DNA from: Lamellibrachia columna
Taxonomy: Eukaryota > Annelida > Polychaeta > Sabellida > Siboglinidae
Reading direction: 5' to 3'
Assembly (NCBI GenBank): GCA_963662155.1
Contig: OY759264.1
Location: 18,177,642 to 18,241,641 of the forward strand
Length of the DNA: 64,000 bases
Shown here: positions 20,401 through 31,131 of the stretch, piece after piece
How positions within the stretch are numbered: the stretch's first letter is position 1
How the letters are laid out: each line of letters begins with the position of its first letter
Program-made: the position numbers and the translations under genes
The notes under the pieces: generated by a model
Seen by the model: the letters and a program-made list of their open reading frames with translations, nothing else
Databases searched by the model: none
What the model was told of the DNA's origin: nothing

Positions 20401-20566
20401 AGTGGACTCTCGCTAGAGTGAACATTTTGGGACTTGGTCAAACTTCGAGATATCCAATATTCCTTATATAGGGGGTACATAAAACAGAGCAGATCAGAAC
20501 AGGGATTTTAAAGTCCTTTTAAAGGGGTGTTCCTTACCTCGGGAGTCCTTGTAGCGAGAGTTCACT
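20401..20566. mobile_element. Short TIR element (MITE)
   Basis: Bases 20401-20417 (agtggactctcgctaga) are inverted at 20552-20566 (tagcgagagttcact). The flanks share atatg (one extra c lies before the left copy), a possible target duplication. The 166-bp element sits in the intron after exon e. CAGT...CTCTCGCT-type ends resemble pogo/Tigger-like short elements, but this is tentative. Confidence 0.5.
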
Positions 20567-20705
20567 ATATGTGTGCATTCGTGCATGTGTGCATGTAATG
20601 AATTGTTATAGATAACAGTATCAGTATTTAGGTATTATATATCTCTCTCATTTGGATGTCTGCCCAATGCATACTTTTGATGTGTTATATATGTTCTGGT
20701 TTCAG

Positions 20706-20799
20706 TCATGGTGTGCCAAGGATACACTTGGCACAGGACATTGAAGACCTTGCTGTAGACGTGTTCCCAAATCAGCCCAACTGGGTAAGGACAAGTAAG
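20706..20799 (+). CDS. IRE1/RNase L-like, exon f (KEN-type region)
   Basis: After acceptor ggtttcag the frame reads HGVPRIHLAQDIEDLAVDVF and PNQPNW, ending either at the donor tgg|gtaagg (20785) or, less likely, at aag|gtaata (20800). This resembles the segment of the KEN domain leading to the RNase helices. No later exon with the KEN catalytic Tyr/Arg/His residues is visible before 24 kb, so the 3' end is missing or too diverged to see. Confidence 0.65.
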
Positions 20800-21413
20800 G
20801 TAATACAAGTGCTATCTAGTGGCGAAGGTTTATAATGAATTATACTATTGTTGTTATTTGTAGCTATTAATGTCATCATGTAATCTTAGACGAGTGGCAC
20901 AGAACAAGTTCCATTATCAAGATCATAGGTTCTAGGAACTCAAACGAAAGTCAGAATACATTTATTATGTTACTTCATACCATAGAGTTACATCATTAAT
21001 CATCCCCCTATAAACAAGAGCGATAAGCCAGCTCACTGCAGTGAAATGGGCATGGACCACTGCCGGCTTTAAATTGCAAGGCAGAAACAGTTGCATCCAC
21101 TTGCATGACACAGGGTAGTACTGTTTATAGTGTAAACATAGCATGTGACAAATAGTTGTCTAACATATGTAAATAAGTAAGTAAGTAAATTTATTTCCTC
21201 CTCACCATCATCATGTACAATATAAGGCAAATAAAAGCAATGAAGATGAGGTGGATACCAGAGAAGTATAAACCTACCGGGCTAGTAGCCAGTGACGATG
21301 ACATCAGGAATCAATTATTTTGAAGATTTGTTATTTGTTCTTAATGGGGCAAGGCCACCAGATTGATTATTCATTTGGGTGAGGGTGGTTCCAGCAGTGG
21401 TGTTATAGGAGTA
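20800..21413. other. Noncoding, nothing recognised
   Basis: No exon, RNA gene or matched repeat; a short aagtaagtaagta simple repeat occurs near 21175. Confidence 0.4.
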
Positions 21414-21852
21414 AGACCACAGTTGACCTTCCTGTTTATAGTTTCACACGAATGTAGGGCGTATTAAATTGTGATTTTTTTATTTAAACAATTGATACGG
21501 TGTGACATAAGTGCACTTGAGCAGGCATATCCACAGGTTTGTTTATAGAAGCTACTGGCTGTGAAACAGTGCATTTTTTTAGAGTTTAACAGGCGGAGGG
21601 ATTTATGGGAATTTTTCTGCTATGGGCCACGTGGGCGCATGAATACATGGCTATTTTTGTAAAAATTGATGGGCATCGCACATCGGGGCATTTTAAGAGC
21701 TGGAGGTATGTGATTTTGACAAAACTTGGTCAGCATGTCAATGAGATGATGGCAGCTGCTGTGAAAAAGTTTCAGAATTTTTAGTGGTAACATTTTCTTA
21801 TAAACAGACAAAACGGTAACATGGCCACCAATGCAATTTTATACTGTGGTCT
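21414..21852 (+). mobile_element. 0.44-kb TIR repeat, copy 1
   Basis: Starts agaccacagttgaccttcct and ends tactgtggtct, with terminal inverted repeats AGACCACAGT / ACTGTGGTCT that may extend outward as ggag/gggg. The body (ggcggagggatttatgg, ctgctatgggccacgtgggc, gatgatggcagctgctgt) is shared at high identity with copies at 23519-23939 and 51159-51595. No coding potential beyond a 63-codon minus-strand frame. A MITE-like family of unknown superfamily. Confidence 0.75.
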
Positions 21853-23518
21853 GTCCCCAAATAGACGGAAGTTGTGGTCACAAACACGGTTATAAAATGT
21901 TGATATGCTTATGTTTTGGTCGTTGTTGTTAGCTTAATTGTGGATATTACAGGTAAAATGATTAGTTTGTTACAACAAATTTCTTATAATTTTTATAATT
22001 TGCAATTCCGATAATATAATTAGGGCTCATATTTTTGAAAATAAATAAATAAAAACGGTTACTAACCTGCCCCATGTTGCGTGTGTTTAACATAGAAAAT
22101 TGTCGGTGTCAGGCTGGATAACAATATATTATTATATGTATTTTATTGATTCCATCTAGTCAACAAAATCATTACTGGTTAAACGCTGCTACTATTTAAA
22201 CTGTTTAACCGTCTCCTTTAGGAAGTGTCCTATAATATATGTACTAAATATAAAAAATTTCAAATAAATGTACATTTTATTTTTGTACTATAATGTTTGA
22301 TGTGCATGAGCTGATATTTTGCGCAAATTATATATTATATTTAATTGTTAATAAACACAATTTTTTTTTCATATGTTAGAATAGCATGAAAGAGCTTTTG
22401 GTAAGCTAAAAGCAGACAATAAGCAATTCTTGGTATAAACAATTGAACTGTTGCCTTTCAAAAATGTATAATCAACACATATCAATACCAATTTCATGTT
22501 GTTTGCATACTTTGTACGTGCTTGGGCAAAAGGAAATGAAGGTATCCAACCCTAACCTTAGTTAACCCCATATCTAGTTAACCCCATACTTAGCTAACTC
22601 CATCCCTAGCTAACCCTAACTCTAACCCAGAAGTGGTTTACAAAAGACATAGCCATTCCCATAGGCACAGATTGATAGGATTGGTGAACAGTTTGCTTGG
22701 AAAAGGCATACAACAGTAGCAGTCATGAACAGCATGGTGCAAATCAAATGCCAAAATGTAAATTTGGTACAAATTAGGGGGTATGACACTACTATGTGTG
22801 GGAGCAGGTAGCTATTTTGTATTAGAACATTAATTGGTGATATTTGTTATGTGGCCCAGTGCATTGGTAACATTGTGTAAACAATTTAGATAAAAAAAAT
22901 AAAGAATAGTTGCATATTGGTTGTATCACAGCCACTGGAAGCGTTGTGTAGATCAGCATTTTCAAATCTGGCTGCAACGGGTATCTCGTCATGTGATACT
23001 CCTTTATGGTGGCGTATCCAAATCAAGTCATTCGCCTTGTATCTCATCAACTAGAAGCATGGAAGCAGTCATATAAACAATAAAATTTGACAAGTCTGAC
23101 GCATTGGAATTTATCCGAAATCCTGTTTAATGTGACAAACTGTCAATTTTCTGACAAAATTACGTAATGTTTGATTAAAAATCAAGCAATTATATAAATA
23201 TTAATTTGAAAATAAACTCATTAGTATATTGAAAGAGACAATAAGCAGGCTTCATTGGTTCGCAATGCTCTAGAAATCTAGTGTACATGATCTATGATTG
23301 ATCAAGTGTCAAAATCGACTTATAATTAAATTATGTGACTGGTTTTCAGCTAATATTATGGGCAAGGCATTGTTTAGACTTGGCTGTCAAACAAATAATA
23401 ATGACTTGACAAGCTGAAGTGTTCCATAATATGTCTACATATACATCGTGCCGCAACTTGGTATAAAATTGGGCACTTTCTCAAAAAAAAGCTTCTCTAC
23501 TTGGGGTAAGATCACAGT
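21853..23518. other. AT-rich noncoding; taacccca tandem stretch
   Basis: The only structure seen is at about 22550-22632, where 14-17-bp units of the type tagttaaccccata repeat about five times, ending in ctaaccctaactctaaccc. It resembles degenerate telomere-like sequence but is too irregular to call that. Confidence 0.45.
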
Positions 23519-23939
23519 TGACCTTCCTGTTTATTGTTTCACACGAATGTAGGGCATATTAAATTGTGACATGTGAATTTAAACAATTGATAAGGTGTGA
23601 CATAAGTGCACTTGAGCAGGCATATTCACAGGTTTCTTTGTAGAAGCTATTGGCTGTGAAATAGTGCATTTTTTAGAGTTTAACAGGCGGAGGGATTTAT
23701 GGAAATTTTTCTGCTATGGGCCACGTGGGCGCATGAATACATGGCTATTTTTGTAAAAATTTATGGGCATCGCACATCGGGGCATGTTAAAAGAGCTGGA
23801 GGTATGTGATTTTGACAAAACTTGGTCAGCATGTCAATGAGATGATGGCAGCTGCTGTTTCAGAATTTTTAGTGGTAACGTTTTCTTATAATCAGACAAA
23901 ACGTTAATATGGCCACCACCAAATTTTGTACTGTGGTCT
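23519..23939 (+). mobile_element. 0.44-kb TIR repeat, copy 2
   Basis: Starts agatcacagttgaccttcct and ends tactgtggtct; body matches copies 1 and 3, with small deletions. It ends about 120 bp upstream of the THAP-like exon at 24062. Confidence 0.75.
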
Positions 23940-24061
23940 GTTTCCTATAAGTGTGGGCAGTTCGGTTGTTCATACTGGAGTGAGCATCGTGCATTAGTGT
24001 TAAACTCTCCAAGACATTAACATTTTAGAAGCTTGCTGGAGACAGTTGTGGGACAACGAAT

Positions 24062-24133
24062 ATGGTTATTTCCTGTGTGGCTTACAGCTGGACGAATCGA
24101 CAGAAGACAGGATCTAAAAATTTTTTTGCAAAG
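24062..24133 (+). CDS. THAP-domain first exon, probably decayed
   Basis: An ATG at 24062 opens MVISCVAYSWTNRQKTGSKN followed by FFAK and a consensus donor aag|gtaaga (24134). This has the shape of the start of a THAP zinc-dependent DNA-binding domain (typically M..CVAYGCxNR...G..FF.FP), found in P-element-like transposases and derived host proteins. The second zinc-binding cysteine appears replaced by Trp (SW in place of GC), so zinc binding would be damaged. No following exon was found in the next kilobase. Confidence 0.55.
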
Positions 24134-24403
24134 GTAAGAATCCTCAAAAATACATAAATAGTTTAGTTGACTGTCAGCACGAACATGCATTAGTGCATGG
24201 ATAGATTGTGCGTAATAAGGTATTAGGTAACTGTAGCCAGAATCAGGTTGGTGCCCTCTCTCCCTTTGAAGTTATTGATTAATTGCTCTAAGAAGTGGCT
24301 GTGAGAGGGTTGATCTTGACTATTCCCTAGCACAGACCCTAGAGACCTGTGCCTTGAGCAGTGCCCAAGACTTGTTTGTAAACAACAGTGCAATGACAGC
24401 TAA

Positions 24404-24435
<32 letters not shown>

Positions 24436-24984
24436 GTCAGGCAATGCCTTGGGCAATACACATGTGAAATAGACAACATTGTTGACCGCTGAGTTTATGC
24501 TATTAGGGGTTTATACATGTAGAGTACTAGTTTTACATTTACATTAATAGCTACATGTATATTAGGGAATTTATGGATAAACATTAGTATTATTATATAT
24601 TAATACTGAATAAGATAACATGTATTTTACAATATTGTGAACAGCACCTATGTGTTGGAACTATGTACTTAATAGATGTTTATGTATCATCTTATCTTAC
24701 ATTGGATGCTATGATATGCAGATAGCTAACTTGTTCTGTTTGTATTTGTACAGGCTCACTCCTTGATGTGGTACTGGAGTTAGATCAGGAGTGTAAATTG
24801 TGCAATGACTGAGAAACTTGGTTTGTATCATCTTAGTAGTAAGTTTATCAGTTTAGTTAGTAAGTTGTAATAAATGCAATTTTATCTTACAAACTTGTCT
24901 TACAGTGGTCTATTCTTAATTTAGGCATTAGCTTGCCACCTGCAGCCTACATATTATTATAGTTATTTAACAGGCACATTAGTG
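24134..24984. other. Noncoding; TA/CA microsatellite
   Basis: Contains a ta(n)ca(n) microsatellite at about 24403-24433 and a polyadenylation-like aataaa near 24870. No frame supported; any 3' part of the THAP gene is not recognisable here. Confidence 0.4.
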
Positions 24985-26320
24985 AGACATGTATTTTAAC
25001 CCATTGTACATCTACTACACTCAGTAATCGAAGTTATGTAGTAGTACATGCGGGGCTTGTCCCTTGTGCATTTCATGCTTGGGCGTTGATATTTTCTCCA
25101 GTGTTTGCGAAACATTTGTTCGCTTATTATTGACAGTGTGGCACCTGTATCCACTTCCATTGGTATCTTCTTACCATCTAATTGTATGTCTGCAATGATT
25201 GGTTCTGGACGTGATTCTGTCAAGCTGAACATGTTGTATGTCGCTCTACTTTTCCCTTTTCTGCTTTCAGTTTCGAAAAACAGTTTCTTTCAATGTGTTC
25301 AATTTTCTTGCAAAATCGACATTCTGCATCCTTGTGGTAACAGACATTGGCTGAGTGTGATGTTTTTCCACATCGGACACATGGGTGGTTCTTGTGACTT
25401 TGAGCTGGTGGTTCCGGTTTCACTTTCCTGGTGGCTTGTTTGCATACGGTCAATTTGTGGATGTCCTCACGACTCGGTGTACTGTCATAGGCAGCAGCTT
25501 GTTGTTGTGCTGTGTTGGCAGCAGCAGACTCCATAGCGAGAGTCAGTTGGAGTGCTTTCTTAATGTCCAGATCTGCTTCAAACGACGTTGGATTGCCGTA
25601 TCTGCCACCCCACAGACTAACCGATCCCTCAAATTTTCTTCGAGGATTAATTGAGCAGTCAGTTGCACACCAGCATTAAATCACAGTTCCTAACTAGATT
25701 CCTTAATTCTGCCACAAAGTCATTTACTAACAGTCCATTCTTTCGGTACACTGAATAAAAGTTGTAACATTGCAATATGGTGTTTGGCTTTGGCTCAAAA
25801 TACGTTTTTAGTAATTGGCATAGTTCAGCGTAAGTCAATTCCGTGGGCGCTCGTGCCTATGCCAGACTGCGTAACAGCGTGTATGACTGATAGCAAAATA
25901 GCCCTACGTTTATTAGTGGCGTCATTGTCAATGTCATTCGCTTCAAAATAGAACCCCAACCTGTCTTGGTAGGAGGACCAGTCTTTCCCAGTAAACTCAG
26001 TATTGTCGAATATTTTTTTTTAATCACAACCGTTTTGTAAAGTGTGTTTTTGCATCGTCAAGATATTATTTACAAAGTTTCGCTCATAGAACAAGATATT
26101 ATCTACACTGACGTGGTTCAAGGCTTCGCTCGTAGAAACAAGATATTATCTACACCGACATGGTTCAAGGTTTCGCTCATAGAAACAAGATATTATCTGC
26201 ACTGACATGTTTCAAGGCTTCGCTCATAGAACAAGATATTATCTAAACCGACGTGGTTCAAGGCTTCTCTCATGCAACAAAATAAGTATTTGGTCAGATT
26301 CAGACAGTGGTCCGCCATCT
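24985..26320 (-). pseudogene. Gypsy-type gag-protease remnant
   Basis: Minus strand. A candidate gag start lies near 26318 (MADHCLNLTKYLF). The capsid-like part (about 25830-26005) reads FTGKDWSSYQDRLGFYFEAN and RRAILLSVIHAV. A frameshifted stretch gives LILEENLRDRLVCGVADTAI. 25220-25534 holds two CCHC knuckles, CVRCGKTSHSANVC and CRFCKKIEHIERNC. 24996-25232 is an aspartyl protease with MEVDTGATLSII (catalytic DTG). The sequence stops after protease; RT, RNase H and integrase are absent. Frameshifts make this a relic. It is distinct from the Gypsy element at 12-15 kb. Confidence 0.85.
26060..26275. repeat. ~52-bp tandem repeat, about four copies
   Basis: Units built on acaagatattatctacaccg...tggttcaaggcttcgctcat recur about every 52 bp with one-base length changes. 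The array falls in the candidate N-terminal gag region of the minus-strand Gypsy remnant and alternates its reading frame. Confidence 0.85.
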
Positions 26321-26409
26321 TGACTTGTCAGACAAAGTGGTTGTCTCTCTTCTTTACGTTGTCATTGGATCGTGAATTATCATCAGCCGGTAATGTCGTT
26401 GAATTTTAA

Positions 26410-26437
26410 TTCCTCCCTTAACATATTAAGGGAGGAA
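26410..26437. repeat. Perfect 12-bp hairpin
   Basis: ttcctcccttaa and ttaagggaggaa are separated by cata. It lies at the outer edge of the Gypsy remnant, about 190 bp before the inverted-duplication boundary. No terminator role is implied in a eukaryote; possibly an LTR-end palindrome. Confidence 0.8.
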
Positions 26438-26689
26438 TGCGTGGGCATGTACTGCTGTCGGCAGTGACTTCGTTCGCGGAGTAACGATAATGCAGGAAGC
26501 CATTAATGCAGTCCAGTTTGGGGCATACAGCACCCTCGCGATAATCGGCTGGGTTGAGTAGGCTGAAAACTGAAATGGCCGTCGGTCACGTTGTCTCACT
26601 GCAGGCTGAACATGCAGGCGGTACGAGTCTCATTCGGCCGCAGTTTGGCCGAGCCCGTAGTCGGCTGTACGCACAGTAGGTCGGTCGTC

Positions 26690-26910
26690 ATTAGGTCGTG
26701 GAGACGGCGACGTATCGTGAAGACAACTCACGTGGACGCACTGGTGTCGTACTCGGGAAGCCGGCTGAACAGTCGGCTGGACGCACAGAAGGCCGACCTT
26801 CAGTAGGTCGTGGAGACGGCGAACGTGTTGTGACGACGGCTCATGCAGATGCACTGGTGTCACACGCGGAGAAGACGGCTGAACGTATCGCAGGCAGTCA
26901 GTAGGTAGTG
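26690..26910. repeat. ~110-bp tandem repeat at the arm edge
   Basis: The word group taggtcgtggagacggcga occurs at about 26692 and 26805 and in degraded form near 26902, with gacgcactggtgtcgtac between. The GC-rich array is reproduced in the right arm at 62100-62360. Confidence 0.75.
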
Positions 26911-27149
26911 GAGAAGAGAAACGGACTACACAGATGGTGAGCGAAGCTGTAGAGGGGCTGCGACTTCGCTGTTGTCCGCACACTACGATTCCCTGGCCCT
27001 TGTCAGACATCACCGTTGGAACTTTACTGCCGCATTTGTGTGTTCTGGCCCCGATCTCGAATACACTTTACTTAGGGTCTTATATCCATCGTATGGTAAC
27101 TTTCCTGCCACATCACAAGGTCGGCGTCAGCCAATCAAAATTACTAAAA

Positions 27150-27461
27150 ATCTACGGACAGTTCCATTACATTAATACCCTTTAAAACTATGTACCATGC
27201 CTAAAGCTAAACATCGAAGATACAATTATTGCATTACCTGTTCATGCCCCACGCCTAACGCTAAACTTCCAATGTGGGCTCCCACACTACTCTTGGATAC
27301 AATTGCATAACTTGTTTATGCCATTCATATATATACGCTCTAACATTTACCTCACTATATCCAGGAAAATAGTTCCCATACTAACAATTCGCAGAAATGC
27401 GACAAACGTATATTTACCTTTTAGGTAGGACAAGAACACTTTTACAGATTTTATCAGTATT
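27150..27461. other. Arm noncoding block
   Basis: Conserved in both arms (right-arm counterpart about 61500-61800). Contains repeated tgcctaa[ac]gctaaact phrases. No gene seen. Confidence 0.4.
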
Positions 27462-27794
27462 TCATCCTTTGTTTCTTGTTTTTTTTTTAGAATAACCCTG
27501 AGTGGTCTCATTTTTGAGTCTCATTGTGCTTGTAATTTCAACCTGTTGACATCCTGTGTCTTTGAAGAGCTCACTGACTAGATCTTGGTCCCCCTTTTCT
27601 TTGTTTTCTGGTAAGCCCCTGACCTTAATGGTTTTTTTGGTCCTTTTCCTTTTTTCTAGGGATTCATCCCTGACCATGTCAAATGTTTGGTTTATCTTCG
27701 AGATGTACATTGCTACGCTGGTTACTTTGCCCTCTAAGCTTCCTACTTCTACAGCTAGTTGGTCGACCATCACTTTGTCAGCTTTTGTTTCCAC
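27462..27794 (-). pseudogene. LINE ORF1-like fragment (coiled coil plus RNA-binding start)
   Basis: A 110-codon minus-strand frame: an N-terminal coiled coil (ETKADKVMVDQLAVEVGSLE, then MYISKINQTFDMVRDESLEK) followed by KRTKKTIKVRGLPENKEKGD, the beginning of a fold like the RNA-recognition motif of LINE-1/Tx1-type ORF1 proteins. These bind LINE RNA in the cytoplasm. The C-terminal part is degenerate. A copy of the same segment lies in the right arm at 61236-61500 on the plus strand. No matching ORF2 is adjacent. Confidence 0.55.
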
Positions 27795-28385
27795 TTGCTT
27801 CTCTACTTGCTCAAGTCGATGATTGTTGATTTATCTGTTGCAATAGTTGTTATTGCAGCCACTTTATATTTGACTTTTTTGATGCGCACCCATATTGTGG
27901 CCTTCCTGACATAATTATACACCTCGTCGGAGATGCCAGCACATTGCCACACAGCACATGTCTAACATCTACATCTTTCGCAATGTACCATAGGTCCAAG
28001 CTTGGGACATTGTGCAGGCTGACTGTCAGTTCTTCTTCTGCTGGCTCATTGACCAGAGGGCCAAATATATTGGCATTAGGCGTTTCGCGTGCTTATGCAG
28101 TTGAATTACCTGTGAATCCCCGGTGTATTCTGTTAAAATAATAAGGACATGCAACCCGTTCTCCGTTTGTATGAAAAACGCAACTGCTGTGTAAGTTGGA
28201 AATGGGCAATTCGTCCAGTTTATTAACATTCAAGTAGCAGGATAAGAATTGCTGCTGTGCACACTAATTTGAATATACAATTTGAATATACAATGCTTGC
28301 AGCATATTGTGCACACCTGAAAAGGACATCAGAATCAACAGGAAATGTAGAAATACAAGCTGGTACAAATAAAGGTACAATTAAA
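27795..28385. other. Left-arm sequence missing from the right arm
   Basis: The right arm jumps from the equivalent of about 27720 to about 28410, near 61230. The segment has no recognised gene; a short direct repeat (caatttgaata, twice) occurs near 28280. Confidence 0.45.
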
Positions 28386-29105
28386 GTTGAACAAACACTC
28401 AAAGATAAAAAACTTTCTTCTGTTGTATAAAGTTCCAGCATATGAATTACAAGGGAAGACATACATCAGTGCAGATTGCACAAGCATAGTACCAGCTACA
28501 TTATTTACTATTCACTACACACAAAAGCAGCAGGTAATAATCCACAGGCCCCACCTGCTTGCAGATGGGGACCCAACCCCCACGAAAGGGCTGCATGGCT
28601 CTTGGTCAAAGCCAGAGAAAAGGGTAAAGGAGTAGGCCCCAGATACTACCTAATGTAAATGTGATTCATAGGAATCAAAAGTCAAACTACTGCCGATGGC
28701 AGCATCCAGCTTGCTAACTAATAGTACACCCCAAAGGTGGGATCCATCCAAGGATTAGGTAGCAATGTCTCGTTGAGGGATAAGTCGCCTCATGACCATC
28801 CCTCCGCCAACGGAAGGTTAGTTGCCTCAAAACCGTCCATCCGCCAATAGAGAGATAAGTCACTTCACAACAATTCCTCTGCCAACAGAAGGTAAGATAC
28901 CTCGTTGCTGTCCCTGGGACGACGGATTCTCACTGTGTCACTCCGTAGATGCTGTCTCGTTATGTTGCACCCGAGGGAACGATCATCACTGCCACACGTT
29001 GTTCCTTATATGCTGTCGCGTCACATTGTTGCATTTGAGGGAGTGACCACCACTGCCACATTCTATATGGTCTGGCGTACACTCCGCAGATCGGTGCAGA
29101 CATGA
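28386..29105. repeat. Arm-conserved block with two tandem arrays
   Basis: Repeated in the right arm (60541-61230). Bases 28775-28910 hold about four units of ~36-40 bp built on gataagtcgcctca...cctccgccaacggaagg. Bases 28915-29075 hold two ~80-bp units built on tgctgtctcgt...ttgcaccygagggaacgatc. A frame at 28387-28635 (KVPAYELQGKTYISADCTSI) keeps its sense in the right arm at 60987-61223, so it may once have been coding, but no family is recognised. Confidence 0.6.
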
Positions 29106-29164
29106 AACAGAAGCCGTACATGCATCTAGTCGGGTGTGACCAGTGACTTTATGTGGACGTTTTT

Positions 29165-29490
29165 CTAGATATTGACTCTACCCAGATATACTTCCGGATG
29201 GAGTCAGAATGCCAGATCTGTTCGGAAGATAAACCTGACTTGGCTGCCTATGTGGCTGCATCTATATGAAAACAAGTCCATGTGAACAATGGCTGTACAT
29301 AGGTGTTTAGCAAATGCAGTTTTTTGGACTGGCAACTTATTGGCATAGCGGAAAAGAGAGCCCTGCTCTTGTCCACTGAGCTTGATATAATCTACCATCC
29401 GACGATATGGACAAGCTGTTTTGCCTGTTGGGAGAACGTCCAGGTTGAAAGGATGGCCGGCACTATGTTTATATGACATACCTGACGTAA
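29165..29490 (-). pseudogene. DIRS-like element A, tyrosine recombinase C-terminus (left arm)
   Basis: Minus strand. The frame 29204-29479 gives AGHPFNLDVLPTGKTACPYR and YIKLSGQEQGSLFRYANKLP. In a shifted frame the end reads AAT, stop, AAKSGLSSEQI, then WHSDSIRKYIWVESIS, matching the C-terminal recombinase box with the nucleophilic Tyr (RKYI). Compared with the right-arm copy, the KAMGR residues before WHSD have been deleted and a stop replaces Trp. Tyrosine recombinases integrate the circular cDNA of DIRS-type retroelements. Confidence 0.85.
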
Positions 29491-29695
29491 TTTAGAGGGT
29501 TTTATGTGACACTGGGACAGAGAGGTGATGGGGGCTAGCTGTTACATCACTTACACTTAGAAAGCCAAAGAACATCAGACTGAACATTAAGCGAAGCAAG
29601 ATGATATTGTAGGAAGAACGTTTGGACAGAGTAACCAATTTAAGATTTTGGCGCTGGTCAACCTGAGGACGTGAACGCGCCCCTCCCTTGACAGT

Positions 29696-29985
29696 CTACA
29701 ACCAAGTAATCAACTGTGGGGTCAGAGTAGCGACATGCTTTATGCCTTTCGGAGATGGCAGACAGGAAGGTCCTAATAGGGCTGGGTGCTTTCCTTCATT
29801 CTTGAGGTTCTGCACAAAAGTGATTGCTGTGGTTGGGTAGGCAGGCAGGTAGCGCCTCTTCCTATCCAGATTTTGCACAAATTTTGCAAACCTTGTCCAG
29901 TTGCTCTCGTAGCGTCTGGCACTGCTCGGGGCAAAGACAGTACCCATGGTATTCAGGGCGCTGTGTGCCAGGGTAGCCAATGGGT
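29696..29985 (-). pseudogene. DIRS-like element A, recombinase N-terminal (core-binding) domain
   Basis: Minus-strand frame with ALNTMGTVFAPSSARRYESN, WTRFAKFVQNLDRKR and TTAITFVQNLKNEG, the helical DNA-binding domain that precedes the catalytic domain of phage-integrase-like recombinases (S.RxY...W..F..F). It overlaps the end of the RNase H frame. This segment is deleted in the right arm. Confidence 0.8.
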
Positions 29986-30558
29986 GGGAATCAGTGCTTG
30001 CTGGTCCTCTAGGCTGGGTTGGACGACGCGCGCGTGTTCGACCTGCAACCGTAAGATAAGATCCGCAACAACGTTGATCTTTCCCTGAATATGCTTGGCA
30101 CGGAAACAGATATTATAAGAAAGACATGCAACAACAAGTTTGCGAACTAAACACGTCAGCTGTGGATCCCTGGCAGTTTGACTTTTGATCACTGCCATAA
30201 CTGCTGTGTTGTCTTAAAAGAACAAGACATGTCGATTAGTCCATACTGACAGCGAATACGAATTGTAGGATTTCTTTGCTTGAAATGTGCAAGGAGTCCT
30301 AGGATGGGGGAAATTACCCTGCAACCATGAGTCACCCATGACAGCTCCATACGCAAAGCTACTTGCATCAGTTATAAGACACAATTCGTCTGACGATGTC
30401 CATGTGGTAGGTAAGAAAGCCAACTGACCATTAAAAGTGTGTAGAAATTCAAGCCACGCAGAAATGTCCTTGCGGGCCAATACAGTCAAGCGAATGGTTG
30501 GCTCTCCTCATGTCTTTAGTCAAATCAATGAGGCGTCTTAGACTTAGGAAAGCGGAAC
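29953..30558 (-). pseudogene. DIRS-like element A, RNase H domain
   Basis: Minus strand, two frames. 30214-30489 has LCLITDASSFAYGAVMGDSW and LQGNFPHPR (first RNase H aspartate, TDAS). 29953-30198 has DPQLTCLVRKLVVACLSYNI and KHIQGKINVVADLILR (last catalytic aspartate region, NxxADxLSR-like). RNase H removes the RNA strand after reverse transcription. The right arm keeps only the last few dozen residues. The CR1-like LINE interrupts the element just upstream of this block, at 30559. Confidence 0.85.
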
Positions 30559-31131
30559 CGGAGACTTCCGGCTACTTGGTCTTGGACTTGAATTTGGTGT
30601 AGATCATTTACAGAAAAACGCGGTATATCAAATAGAATAAGTATTACTATTGAATATATATTATACACAAACGTATTATAGACATATATTAGGAAACAGG
30701 TTTTGTTAATTATTAGTCAGAGGGAGTATTTTAGAGTAAGTTAGTTTCGGATTCTGTCAGGGAATTCAGCGAGCGATAATAGGGTTGTTTACTATTCGAA
30801 CATTGAGATAGCATAGTGAATAGTTTACATTGGCTAATATATATATAAGATAAAGTGATCTATTTACTTAAATTACATACATAAGGTAATATCTGACATA
30901 GTGGTAGTAAACGTTTTCGGTAAAAAGGAATTAACAGCAGGATTTTAGCGTAAATTAGTACACACTGAATTCGTTGTTTTGTTACACAGTGTTCTCCGTA
31001 TTCGCTAGGTTTTTTTTTCTCATGCGAGGTTAATAGAAGACACAGCAAGTATATTAGACTAAAGTGTTCTTTTGATCACAAAAACAGCCTTATTCAAGGC
31101 TAACGTAGCAAACTAATTAAAACTAAATTGT

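Noticed and set aside
22550..22632. ctaaccctaa-like stretch as an interstitial telomere
   Set aside because: The units are 14-17 bp and irregular (tagttaaccccata), with only a few true ccctaa words, so a telomeric origin is not supported.
26410..26437. Hairpin as a Rho-independent terminator
   Set aside because: The window is eukaryotic and the hairpin is not followed by a T-run at a gene end.
28775..28910. Regular ~36-40-bp repeats that might suggest a CRISPR array
   Set aside because: The units are contiguous tandem repeats without variable spacers, in a eukaryotic context, and they are copied in the right arm.
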